From the NCBI GenBank assembly GCA_964555685.1, contig CAZKTO010000023.1, positions 1 through 37,416 of the forward strand: a stretch of DNA of 37,416 bases. Reading direction: 5' to 3'. This DNA is from CAZKTO01 sp964555685 (GTDB taxonomy: Bacteria > Chloroflexota > Dehalococcoidia > SHYB01). The notes beneath the pieces are model-generated. The model ran no database searches. It was not told the DNA's origin and saw nothing but the letters and a program-made list of their open reading frames with translations. The translations under genes and the position numbers were made by a program. Below, piece by piece: positions 21,131 through 27,960 of this stretch. Numbering within the stretch: position 1 is the first letter of the stretch; the number at the start of each line of letters is the position of its first letter.

Positions 21131-23443
21131 GTGCGCTTTCTCCGAGTCTTGCTGCTAGACATCCTTCTCCTGGCCCTCCTCATCGCCGGCCTGATCGCCC
21201 TGTGGGGGCTGCGCGGAACGACCAGTCAAGAAGATGTCCCCGTCACCATACGGGTCACGAAGGGGCAGGTCGCCATCATCGACCCCAGGACAGAGGACGA
21301 GGAGCGAGGCGGGGGCTTACAGACCCTGAGGATCGGGCAGAGGGTCCGAGTCGATGCTGGCAGCGACGCCTTTCTCTTTTACCCCAACGGCAGCATCAGC
21401 CGGATCACGGGCCCTGGTGAACTTGTCCTTGAGCAGTCACAAAGGACCGTCAGAAAGCCCCCCATCTTGACCCGCGTCCGGTCCAAGCTGTTCGGCTCCG
21501 ACCCTCCGCCGCCAGGGGAGGTGAAACTTGTCGTGCGAGCCCGGCTCTTGAGCGGATCGGCGGTGACCAGGGCGGCAGCCCCGGCCTCGTCTGGGTCCGT
21601 CTTCGAGGTGACCGGCCCAGGGGTAATCGTCGCGCCCTCGGCAGCGAGCTTCGCCCTGACCATACCCGAGCGGGGCGAGGTTGCCATAGAGGTCGGACAG
21701 GGGCAGGTGGCCGTCGGCATCGTGTCCATAACTGATGGCGCCGCCATCCCGATCGTCGTTCCCCAACTCGTCTCCCGAACCGGCATATCCGTACCATTGC
21801 TGGCGCCGGAGAAGGCAGCCTCGCCGAAGGTGAGGGGGCTGGCGGAGAGGGTAGCGCTGGCCCTTCCGGACCTGGCTGGCCGCTCTGGACCGGTCAGCGC
21901 CCAGGGGATCGACTTTCGGGATGTGACGAATGCGGAGATACGGCATTTCGTAGGGGAGCGGGTGGATGGGCGCCCGGTCGTGGCCGCCGCAATCGCCCCG
22001 GCCCGCCGCACCGTGAATACGACCGGCATCGAGGAGGCGGTCAGGGTCCCAGGGACTGAGAGCACGGTCATCACGGACAAGATGGTTGCTGACGCTACAC
22101 CCACGGGACTGCCTGGGAGTCCCAAGGTCCACTTCTTGCCGGGCGGCGTCGTACAGGTCGATTACGGGGGACTCACCTTTGTCGCCAGTCTGAACGTTGT
22201 CAACGGCCGAGTGGAGATCCGGGGCCTCCCCGTCTCCATCGACCCTCCGCAGATCGAGGACGCGATCAAAAAGACGCTGGGACTCCAGGAACTGCCGGCG
22301 GTGCTCTCCATCGTCTCGCAGGACGGGCAGGCCGCCATAACCTACGCGAAGGATACCGTGGTGACGTCGCGAGTGGACGCCATCTCCGGGGAGGAGGAGC
22401 CGGTCCCCGATAGCCTGCCCCACAATGCCACGTACTTCAAGAGCATTCCTACACCGCGGGAGCTATCGACGGACTGGGAAGTGGTGGGGAGCAACGCCTT
22501 GATAGCCGCCGTCATCACCCTCCTCGCCTTGACCTTCGCCGGCTTCGCCACCAGCCTGGTACGAGAGCAGGAGGAGCGGATCGCCCGGCTCTATGCCCCG
22601 GTGGTACGGATGGCCAAGACCATACAGCGATGGGCTGCACCCCTGGTCAAGGTCTTGGGATGGCTCAAACCAGGCCCGGTGACCCGGGGGGTCCTGATGA
22701 TGTTCGTCTTCGGCGCGGTTTACTCCTTCCTGGCCCTCGGGAAAGGCCTCTTTGGACCTGGGGGACTCGCCGTGCTGCTCACGCTGAGCTTCACGAGCGG
22801 ATTTTTGGCCCTGTACGACCCGTGGGTGAGGGCCTTTTTCGCCAGGAGGATGAGGATCGCCGCCAGAGTGGGCCTCAACCCAGGGCAACTGGGCGTCAGT
22901 ATGCTCACGGTGGGGGTATCGCGGGCCTTCGCCTTCAAGCCGGGCCTCATGCTGGGGTTGCCGGGAGGGCTGAAGTTGCCCGCGGGAGCGCTGACCGATC
23001 GGCAGAAGTTCACACTCAATATCGCCAGCCTGCTCTTCCTCGTCCTGCTGGGGGCATTGGCATGGGCGCTCGTCTACCTCCTCCCCCAGATCGCCGTCCA
23101 GTCGTGGGCGCAGGGCTTTTTCAAGACGGCGCGGGGCTTCGTCTCTGGAGTCCAGGACTGGAGCCTGGTGATATTCGCCATCGTCGTGCAGCGACTCCTC
23201 TTCGGCCTGCTGCCACTGCCAGGGAGCGCCGGCCAGGACTTGATGAAGCGGACGTTGATCGGTTGGATCATCCCCTTTGCCCTAGCGGCGTTCGTCTTTG
23301 TTCACACGCAGTTGAACCGGACCCAGCCCATCCAGGATCTGACGCCGAAGATGTATACCACCGTGATCGTGGCCGTCGCGCTCGGCAGCCTGGCGCTGGC
23401 ATACCGCCGTTACCAGGGTAGGAAGAGGGCGGCGGCTGCGTGA
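21131..23443 (+). CDS. FecR-like / FGLLP-motif polytopic membrane protein, function unknown
   Basis: This 770-aa protein starts at GTG 21131. It begins with one membrane anchor (about residues 5-27), followed by a large extracytoplasmic part. Residues about 36-200 resemble a FecR-type beta domain: IGQRVRVDAGSDAFLFYPNG, ITGPGELVLEQ, VFEVTGPGVIVAPSAASFAL and GEVAIEVGQGQVAV. Residues about 330-410 form a second beta-rich module (LPGGVVQVDYGGLTFVASLN). From about residue 452 the chain becomes a membrane domain of about seven or eight segments with AFAFKPGLMLGLPGGLKLPA (598-617) and FGLLPLPGSAG at 691-701, the motif that gives its name to annotated FGLLP-motif membrane proteins. No catalytic residues are obvious. 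The ribosome site is weak (GAGG). It is probably co-transcribed with the SDR. The function is unknown. Confidence 0.8.
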   Translation: MRFLRVLLLDILLLALLIAGLIALWGLRGTTSQEDVPVTIRVTKGQVAIIDPRTEDEERGGGLQTLRIGQRVRVDAGSDAFLFYPNGSISRITGPGELVLEQSQRTVRKPPILTRVRSKLFGSDPPPPGEVKLVVRARLLSGSAVTRAAAPASSGSVFEVTGPGVIVAPSAASFALTIPERGEVAIEVGQGQVAVGIVSITDGAAIPIVVPQLVSRTGISVPLLAPEKAASPKVRGLAERVALALPDLAGRSGPVSAQGIDFRDVTNAEIRHFVGERVDGRPVVAAAIAPARRTVNTTGIEEAVRVPGTESTVITDKMVADATPTGLPGSPKVHFLPGGVVQVDYGGLTFVASLNVVNGRVEIRGLPVSIDPPQIEDAIKKTLGLQELPAVLSIVSQDGQAAITYAKDTVVTSRVDAISGEEEPVPDSLPHNATYFKSIPTPRELSTDWEVVGSNALIAAVITLLALTFAGFATSLVREQEERIARLYAPVVRMAKTIQRWAAPLVKVLGWLKPGPVTRGVLMMFVFGAVYSFLALGKGLFGPGGLAVLLTLSFTSGFLALYDPWVRAFFARRMRIAARVGLNPGQLGVSMLTVGVSRAFAFKPGLMLGLPGGLKLPAGALTDRQKFTLNIASLLFLVLLGALAWALVYLLPQIAVQSWAQGFFKTARGFVSGVQDWSLVIFAIVVQRLLFGLLPLPGSAGQDLMKRTLIGWIIPFALAAFVFVHTQLNRTQPIQDLTPKMYTTVIVAVALGSLALAYRRYQGRKRAAAA

Positions 23444-23501
23444 GGTGGATGGACGGCGGCCACGATAGTGACCGGGTGGGACCCGTGCGAACCGCAGCCG
23501 C

Positions 23502-24239
23502 TCACCCCCGCCGCTGCCGCAGCGCCTCGTACATGACGAGCGCCGCCGCCACGGAGGCGTTCAGCGACGCCACGCGCCCCGCCATCGGGATCGAGGCCAG
23601 CACGTCGCAGCGCTGGCGCACGAGCTGCGACAGACCACGCCCCTCGGCGCCGACGACGATGGCGGTGGGCTGGCGATAGTCCACCTGGGTGAAGTCCTTT
23701 TCCGCACCGGGGTCCACGCCCACGGTCCAGATGTTCTCCTTGCCCAGGCGCACCATGGCCTGATGGAGGTTCGGGACACGCGCCACGGGGACGTACTCGA
23801 TGGCGCCCGCGGAGGCCCGCGCGACGGCCGCCGTCAGGCCCGCCGCCCGCCGGGCGGGGACAACGACCCCGTGCACCCCAGCCGCCTCGGCGGTGCGCAG
23901 GATCGCGCCCAGGTTCTGTGGGTCCTCGATGCCGTCCAGGAGCACGTAGAGCGGCGCCTCGCCGCGCTGGCGCGAGAGGGCCAGGAGCGCATCCAGGTCC
24001 ACGGAGGCGCGGGCGGCCGCCTGGGCGACGATCCCCTGGCTCCGGCCCGTGGGGCTCAGCCGCTGGAGCGCCCGCCGGTCCACGTACTCGACGGGCACCC
24101 GCCGCTCCCGGGCGAGGGCCAGGATATAGGTGATGGCGCCGCGCCGCTCCACGTCCCGCGCGAGGAAGAGCTTGTGGATGGGCCGCCCGGCCTTCAGGGC
24201 CTCGAATACCGGCTGGCGGCCTTCGATGAGATCGTCCAT
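23502..24239 (-). CDS. rlmB: 23S rRNA (guanosine-2'-O)-methyltransferase RlmB (TrmH/SpoU family)
   Basis: This 245-aa protein has the N-terminal SpoU substrate-binding domain (MDDLIEGRQPVFEALKAGRP to TGRSQGIVAQAAA) and the C-terminal SPOUT knot: motif 1 LLDGIEDPQNLGAILRTAEA (catalytic Asn/Arg), motif 2 AIVVGAEGRGLS, and motif 3 IPMAGRVASLNASVAAALVM. It methylates the 2'-OH of a guanosine in the 23S rRNA peptidyl-transferase region using SAM. Length and order are typical. The start is ATG 24239. It lies downstream of the second acyl-CoA dehydrogenase on the same strand, separated by a hairpin at 24271-24295. RlmB and TrmH relatives are hard to separate by eye; the N-terminal EGRQPVFEAL favours RlmB. 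Confidence 0.92.
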   Translation of the reverse strand: MDDLIEGRQPVFEALKAGRPIHKLFLARDVERRGAITYILALARERRVPVEYVDRRALQRLSPTGRSQGIVAQAAARASVDLDALLALSRQRGEAPLYVLLDGIEDPQNLGAILRTAEAAGVHGVVVPARRAAGLTAAVARASAGAIEYVPVARVPNLHQAMVRLGKENIWTVGVDPGAEKDFTQVDYRQPTAIVVGAEGRGLSQLVRQRCDVLASIPMAGRVASLNASVAAALVMYEALRQRRG

Positions 24240-24270
24240 GGAGTGAACGCGCTTGAGACCTCTCCCCCTG

Positions 24271-24295
24271 CCCCCTCTCCCGTTGGGAGAGGGGG
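24271..24295. repeat. perfect CCCTCTCCC/GGGAGAGGG hairpin
   Basis: Eleven-base arms CCCCCTCTCCC (24271-24281) and GGGAGAGGGGG (24285-24295) enclose GTT. It lies in the 60-base gap between the acyl-CoA dehydrogenase stop and the rlmB start and ends five bases short of the stop codon. There is no T run, so it is more likely a dispersed repeat of the 16217 type than a terminator, though it may attenuate. Confidence 0.6.
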
Positions 24296-24299
24296 TGGG

Positions 24300-25436
24300 T
24301 CACAGCTCCATGAGCTGGGCGACGCGCTCGCGGTGGTAGTCGGCGTCGCCCAAGAGCTGCTCCATGGCCTTGGCCCGGCGGTACCAGAGCTGCATGTCCA
24401 TCTCTTTGTAGAAGCCGATGCCGCCGATGATCTGGTGCCCCTTGGAGGTCACCCGCTGGTAGGCCTCGCTGCAGATGGCCTTGGCCGCCGAGGTCTCCAT
24501 CTCGCAGGGGAGGCCGGCGTCCACGCGCCACGCCGCCTCGTAGACGCTCAGCCGGGCCGCGTCCGAGTCCGTGAGCATGTTGGCGGCGTAGTGCTGGATC
24601 GCCTGGAAGCTGGCGATGGGCCGCCCGAACTGGACCCGCACCTTGGCGTACTCGACGGCGTACTCCAGGGCCGCCTGCGTGCCGCCGGCCATCTCGGCGC
24701 AGAGGGCGATGGTGGAGAGCGTCAGCGCCTTCTGGATGGCGGGCCACGCCTTGTGCAGCGGCCCCACCAGGTTCTCCCTCGGGATGAGTACCTGGTTGAA
24801 GACCAGCTCGCACTGCTTGTCGCTGGCGATGGTCACGAGGGACGTGCGCCCGATCCCCTTGCTCTTGGCGTCGACCAGGAACAGCGAGAGGCCGTCGGCC
24901 GGGTCGTCCTCGTTGTCGCGCGTGCGGGCCACGACCAGGTAGGAGTCGGCGGAGGCGGCGTACTGGATAAAGAGCTTGGTGCCGTTGATGGACCACTGGT
25001 CGCCGCGGGTCATGGCCCGCACCTGGATGCCCGATGGGTCGTAGGAGGCGCTGGGCTCGGTGAGGCAGAGGCTGAACCGCAGCTCGCCCGAGAGGATCTT
25101 GGGAAGATACGCCCGCCTCTGGGCCTCGCTGCCGAGCTCGAGGAGCGCGAGGCCACTCTGGAGTACGCCCGTCTGGATGGGGATCGGGCACGGCTGCCGG
25201 CCGAGCTCCTCGCAGAGCACCGTGACGTCCAGGAAGCCCTTGCCCTGGCCGCCGTACTTCGCGGGGAAGGGGAGCCCCAGCCAGCCACGGCCGGCCATCC
25301 TCTTCCAGAGCTCCGGCGAGTATCCCGGGTCGCTCTCCTCCATATCGCGGACCGCGCGCCGGTCGCACTCCCGCTGGAGGAGCTCGCGGACCTCTTTCCG
25401 TAGCTGCTCTTGCTCTGGGCTGAACGAGAGGTCCAT
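24300..25436 (-). CDS. acyl-CoA dehydrogenase family protein, alpha/beta-type subunit candidate
   Basis: This 378-aa protein has the three-domain ACAD layout: N-terminal LSFSPEQEQLRKEVRELLQR, PFPAKYGGQGKGFLDVTVLC, the middle domain FSLCLTEPSASYDPSGIQVR and WSINGTKLFIQYAASADSYL, then ALEYAVEYAKVRVQFGRPIA with FQAIQH and the FAD-contacting HQIIGGIGFYKEMDMQLWYR. The C-terminus reads RRAKAMEQLLGDADYHRERV instead of the YEGTNEIQ catalytic segment. This form is found in small subunits of heteromeric ACADs described for steroid side-chain degradation, where activity needs a partner. No partner lies next to it, so it may pair with a distant subunit. It starts at ATG 25436 with no strong ribosome site and precedes rlmB. 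Confidence 0.9.
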   Translation of the reverse strand: MDLSFSPEQEQLRKEVRELLQRECDRRAVRDMEESDPGYSPELWKRMAGRGWLGLPFPAKYGGQGKGFLDVTVLCEELGRQPCPIPIQTGVLQSGLALLELGSEAQRRAYLPKILSGELRFSLCLTEPSASYDPSGIQVRAMTRGDQWSINGTKLFIQYAASADSYLVVARTRDNEDDPADGLSLFLVDAKSKGIGRTSLVTIASDKQCELVFNQVLIPRENLVGPLHKAWPAIQKALTLSTIALCAEMAGGTQAALEYAVEYAKVRVQFGRPIASFQAIQHYAANMLTDSDAARLSVYEAAWRVDAGLPCEMETSAAKAICSEAYQRVTSKGHQIIGGIGFYKEMDMQLWYRRAKAMEQLLGDADYHRERVAQLMEL

Positions 25437-25484
25437 CGAGGTCCCTTCAGGACGCGCCGGGGTGGCCGCCGCAGACCAAGGGCG

Positions 25485-25673
25485 TCAGGGCTTCTTCTTG
25501 GATTCGGCGTAGGCGATGGGATTGGCGACGAACTTGGTGCGGCAGAGGAGCCCGCAGAAGTAGTACCACTTACCCTGGTGCTCCTTCTTGGTGGCATAGC
25601 GGGACGTCCCGCTATCCACCTGGCGAACCTCGTCGTCGCTCAAAGATTGGCCGCAGACCGGGTCCCGCTGCAT
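25485..25673 (-). CDS. YHS-domain mini-protein
   Basis: This 62-aa protein begins MQRDPVCGQSLSDDEVRQVD and has GKWYYFCGLLCRTKFVANPI, the DPVCG...YYFC..C...F..NP pattern of YHS domains, often metal (copper/heavy metal) binding units attached to transporters or monooxygenases. Here the usual VCGM Met is Gln. The start ATG at 25673 was chosen since the family begins at DPVCG; longer frames upstream are repeat and palindrome sequence. It lies 48 bases upstream of the acyl-CoA dehydrogenase start on the same strand, so the two may share a transcript. The three Cys could bind a metal ion. The role is unknown. Confidence 0.75.
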   Translation of the reverse strand: MQRDPVCGQSLSDDEVRQVDSGTSRYATKKEHQGKWYYFCGLLCRTKFVANPIAYAESKKKP

Positions 25674-25812
25674 TCCATTCGCCCCCGTTACCGATCGAAG
25701 GGCGGCCTCGGGATGGCCGCCGCGACCCCGGCTCCGAATCATACGCCCCGCGCAAGGGTTGTCAACGCCGCGGCCGGGGCGGATAAACCAAGTCCGGTTT
25801 GACCCCCACCCC

Positions 25813-25856
25813 TTCGCGGAGTTCACCCTGAGCGGAGCCGAAGGGCTCAGGGCAGG
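25813..25856. repeat. CGGAGTT..CCCTGAG..CGAAGGGCTCAGG repeat with GGGCAGGCTC tail
   Basis: This copy has TTCGCGGAGTTCACCCTGAG, then GAGCCGAAGGGCTCAGG and GCAGGCTC. It combines the 16095-type core with the GGGCAGGCTC arm of the palindrome inserted at 6518-6563, linking the two as one family. It lies in the 408-base gap 25674-26081. Confidence 0.65.
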
Positions 25857-25885
25857 CTCTCACCCTCCACCACTCTGGACAAAAG

Positions 25886-25920
25886 GTAAAACTTTTACGA
25901 TGAGTTTCGCCCTAGAGGGC
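25886..25920. promoter_or_regulatory. two adjacent short palindromes, possible operator
   Basis: GTAAAACTTTTAC (25886-25898) is a perfect palindrome with a one-base centre, and GCCCTAGAGGGC (25909-25920) is a second one 10 bases on. The local bases are AT-richer than the genome norm. They sit about 160-200 bases before the small membrane protein at 26082. Binding proteins are unknown; this could be chance. Confidence 0.3.
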
Positions 25921-26081
25921 AAACCGTGTGATAGTTTAGGGCTGCATCCTGAGCCGCGACGCAACGTCGGCGTAATGGCTCTCGACGGTGCGTGATGCAG
26001 GAGTCAGCAAGCCCTTCCATGCGGCTATCCACTGAGGAGCCACGGAATCGGGTATCCGGAGCTACCGAAAGGAGACCATCC

Positions 26082-26438
26082 ATGAACAGCTCACGAGTCG
26101 CAAAGGTGTTTCTGGGGGTTGCGGTGGTCCTAACCCTTATGCCCCTGTTATTCGCAGGGATATCCTCTGATTCGGATTTCGCATCCCCTCCCGTCGAAGG
26201 GTTCTTCCCATGGATAGGCCTCATCAGCATAGCTACATTAATAGTCCTGTCGGGGCTTTTCATCAGTGGCTGGCGGTGGCCTATCGCAGGAGGTGTTCTG
26301 GTAGTCCTGGGAGCTATCCTGCTGGGAGTCATGTTTTTGTGGTTCGCACCGATGTGGGTCGCTGCCTTGATTGTAGCCGCCATTGGGATCATTAGGGCGC
26401 GAAGGTTCGCTCATGCCCGGCGCCTCCCCCCATCCTAG
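26082..26438 (+). CDS. small hypothetical membrane protein, about four segments
   Basis: This 118-aa protein starts MNSSRVAKVFLGVAVVLTLM and is nearly all membrane: segments at about residues 8-25, 44-62, 66-86 and 88-104, with a basic tail RARRFAHARRLPP placing the C-terminus in the cytoplasm. The soluble loop between segments 1 and 2 (GISSDSDFASPPVEGFFPW) is acidic. An AGGAG at about 10 bases before the ATG fixes the start against a longer frame. Its codons are less GC-biased (ATA, TTA, TTT common) than its neighbours, suggesting transfer. It resembles no family I recognise. Confidence 0.6.
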   Translation: MNSSRVAKVFLGVAVVLTLMPLLFAGISSDSDFASPPVEGFFPWIGLISIATLIVLSGLFISGWRWPIAGGVLVVLGAILLGVMFLWFAPMWVAALIVAAIGIIRARRFAHARRLPPS

Positions 26439-26701
26439 ATCAGGATAGGGGCGAGGATTATTGCCTGGGCCAGAGTTGCCTTGCCCCTGGAGGGTGAACT
26501 GGCCCTCGTGGCAACTCGCCCCGCTTGGGAGCCAGTGTTGGCTTGACCTCAAAAGTTCTGCGTATTGTCCATTCAGGCCCCCCATCAAGGGGGAGGGTCC
26601 TTCGGCTGAAGGACGGGATGAGTTCGAGGAGCTCCGAATCGCGCCCCATCTGGTAGAATGCGCCTCTGGGGCCGGCGCGCCCGCAGCCCCTGGCGTACCC
26701 G
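26439..26701. other. intergenic region with hairpin and -10 candidate
   Basis: No gene was seen. GTCCTTC/GAAGGAC arms at 26598-26615 enclose a four-base loop GGCT, preceded by a CCCCCC...GGGGG stretch near 26579-26594. A TAGAAT at 26654-26659 is a fair -10 for the hydrolase GTG at 26702, but no matching -35 was found. Confidence 0.4.
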
Positions 26702-27514
26702 GTGCATCCAGCCAAGATCATCTCCGTAAGCGGCGCCCGGACCCGCTATCTCGATCTCGGGTACGGCGACGCGGTCGTTCTGGTCCACGATATCCCCGGC
26801 GACGCCCGGACCTGGCGCTATAGCGTCGATGCCCTTGCCAGCCGGATGCGCGTCCTCGCCCTCGACCTGCCCGGCTGGGGCGGAAGCGACGTCCCGAAGC
26901 GGTTCCCCTACACCCTGGAGGCGGTGAGCGACCACATCGCCGCCTTTCTCGTCGCGCTGGGGATCGAGCGGACGGCGCTGGCGGGCCTGGGCTTTGGGGC
27001 GCTGGCGGCGGCGGAGACGGCGCTCCGGCACCCGGAGCGGGTCGCGCGGCTGGCGCTGTCGGGGGCGCCGCTGGAGGCCAGCGATGCGCCGCTGCGGCTG
27101 ACCCCGCCCACGAGTCTCCTGGCGAGGCAGTGGTACAAGCGCGGCGCCAAGGGGCGCGTGCAGCGGCTGCTCAGGCGCGGCTACGTGGAGCGGCGCAATC
27201 TCTCCCCGGAGCTCCTCGATGGCTACGTCCGCGCCCTCAAGCGGGCCCGCACCATGACCGGCGTGGCCAACGCCAACGCCTCCCTCCGAGCGCGGCTGCC
27301 ATCCCTTCCTTCGGCCCTGGCGGGGTTGGGGACGCCGCTCCTCCTGCTCTGGGGCGAGCTGGACGCCCTGGCGCCCGTGGAGCAGGCGCGGCGGCTCGAA
27401 GCGGCGCTGCCTCAGGCCGCGCTGCGGCTGGTCCCGCACGCCGGGCACTACGCGCACGAGGAGATGCCGGCCCCGTTTAATGGGGCACTCCTGGAGTTCT
27501 TGAAGCCTCGGTGA
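26702..27514 (+). CDS. alpha/beta hydrolase fold protein lacking the nucleophile serine
   Basis: This 270-aa protein has the alpha/beta hydrolase order: VVLVHDIPGDARTWRYSVDA (oxyanion region, HD in place of HG), LALDLPGWGGSDVP, the nucleophile elbow LAGLGFGALAAAE, then LLLLWGELDALAPVEQARRL (acid Asp) and LVPHAGHYAHEE (catalytic His). The elbow should read G-x-S-x-G; here residues 95-99 are GLGFG, so the serine is Gly97 (codon GGC at 26990, one base from AGC). It may be inactive, a ligand-binding homologue, or a damaged gene. The start is GTG 26702, since the upstream ATG at 26658 is out of frame. It lies alone between a membrane gene and the pyrimidine operon leader. Confidence 0.85.
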   Translation: MHPAKIISVSGARTRYLDLGYGDAVVLVHDIPGDARTWRYSVDALASRMRVLALDLPGWGGSDVPKRFPYTLEAVSDHIAAFLVALGIERTALAGLGFGALAAAETALRHPERVARLALSGAPLEASDAPLRLTPPTSLLARQWYKRGAKGRVQRLLRRGYVERRNLSPELLDGYVRALKRARTMTGVANANASLRARLPSLPSALAGLGTPLLLLWGELDALAPVEQARRLEAALPQAALRLVPHAGHYAHEEMPAPFNGALLEFLKPR

Positions 27515-27570
27515 GGCTTGACATTCTGAGGTTGGACCCCCGCAGCCCTTCTACGAAGCCAGGCGGCATC

Positions 27571-27677
27571 CTGAGAGGCTGTGAACAAATCGCCCGTAGG
27601 GGCGGGCCCCCGTGCCCGCCCATCTGGGGCAACCACGGGGGGTTGCCCCTACGAAGGAAAAATTCACAACCTCTGAG
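27571..27677. repeat. MITE-like element with terminal inverted repeats
   Basis: A 107-base element has ends CTGAGAGGCTGTGAA (27571-27585) and TTCACAACCTCTGAG (27663-27677), inverted with 13 of 15 matches. Inside lie a second inverted pair GTAGGGGC (27596-27603) and GCCCCTAC (27645-27652) and two GC hairpins (CGGGCCCCCGTGCCCG-type and GGGGCAACC/GGTTGCCCC). It has no coding content. It resembles non-autonomous miniature transposable elements and needs a transposase from elsewhere. Confidence 0.7.
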
Positions 27678-27685
27678 CCGAAGTC

Positions 27686-27748
27686 CTGAGTCCTTCGGCG
27701 GAGCCTGTCCTGAACTTGTTGAAGGGCTCAGGGTCAACTCCGCGAAGG
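27686..27748. repeat. inverted copy of the CGGAGTT..CTGAG..GAAGGG repeat
   Basis: The right part is GAAGGGCTCAGGGTCAACTC then CGCG, whose complement begins CGCGGAGTTGACCCTGAGCC, matching 16095 and 25813. To its left CTGAGTCCTTCGGCGGAGCC and TGTCCTGAACTTGTT give a further palindromic piece. It directly follows the MITE-like element and precedes the pyrimidine promoter. Confidence 0.6.
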
Positions 27749-27780
27749 ATCAGTCGAAGGAGGGTCAGGTCTCCAGCCCC

Positions 27781-27810
27781 TTGTCCAACGGCGCCGCGTG
27801 GTGCTAGAAT
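27781..27810 (+). promoter_or_regulatory. promoter of the pyrimidine operon
   Basis: TTGTCC (27781-27786) and TAGAAT (27805-27810) have an 18-base spacer, a good sigma-70-like pair. Transcription would start near 27817, leaving a leader of about 145 bases before pyrR that holds the attenuator. Confidence 0.65.
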
Positions 27811-27825
27811 ACTGAGCGACACACC

Positions 27826-27863
27826 CGCTCCTTTAAGCCGGTCCCGCGAGGCCGGCAAGGTGC
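27826..27863 (+). promoter_or_regulatory. PyrR-binding anti-antiterminator hairpin
   Basis: The RNA contains CTCCTTTAAGCCGGTCCCGC, then GAGGCCGGCAAGG. This matches the known PyrR-binding loop: CUUUAA bulge, purine-rich GGUCC...GAGGCC stem-loop and a closing AAGG pairing with CCUU. GCCGG and CCGGC form the upper stem. UMP-bound PyrR would stabilise it and let the downstream terminator form, shutting the operon when pyrimidines are plentiful. Confidence 0.85.
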
Positions 27864-27925
27864 ACCATGAGCGTTGACACGAGCCCCCGCGGGCTGACGG
27901 TTCATACTCTCTGCGAGGCGTGCCA

Positions 27926-27958
27926 AGGCCTCCCGTGTTAGTTGCGGGGGGCCTTTTT
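27926..27958 (+). terminator. attenuator terminator directly before pyrR
   Basis: The arms AGGCCTCCCG (27926-27935) and CGGGGGGCCT (27945-27954) pair fully with one G-U wobble, with a nine-base loop, and are followed by a T run ending just before the pyrR ATG at 27961. The G-rich 3' arm is also the only ribosome-site-like sequence before pyrR, so the hairpin may also hide translation initiation. Confidence 0.88.
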
Positions 27959-27960
27959 CT

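Noticed and set aside
24271..24295. Rho-independent terminator after the acyl-CoA dehydrogenase
   Set aside because: The hairpin is strong but has no T run on either strand, and near-identical hairpins occur elsewhere, so it is called a repeat.
23410..25368. A 652-codon minus-strand frame overlapping rlmB and the acyl-CoA dehydrogenase
   Set aside because: The real genes are in other frames of the same strand with full motifs; this frame is arginine/proline/glycine-rich shadow.
26658..26701. ATG at 26658 as the start of the alpha/beta hydrolase
   Set aside because: It is out of frame with the hydrolase; GTG 26702 is in frame and fits the domain start.
27571..27677. A CRISPR-like repeat array was considered for this repeat-dense stretch
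   Set aside because: There are no regularly spaced identical repeats; the structure is a single element with inverted ends. No cas gene is in the window.
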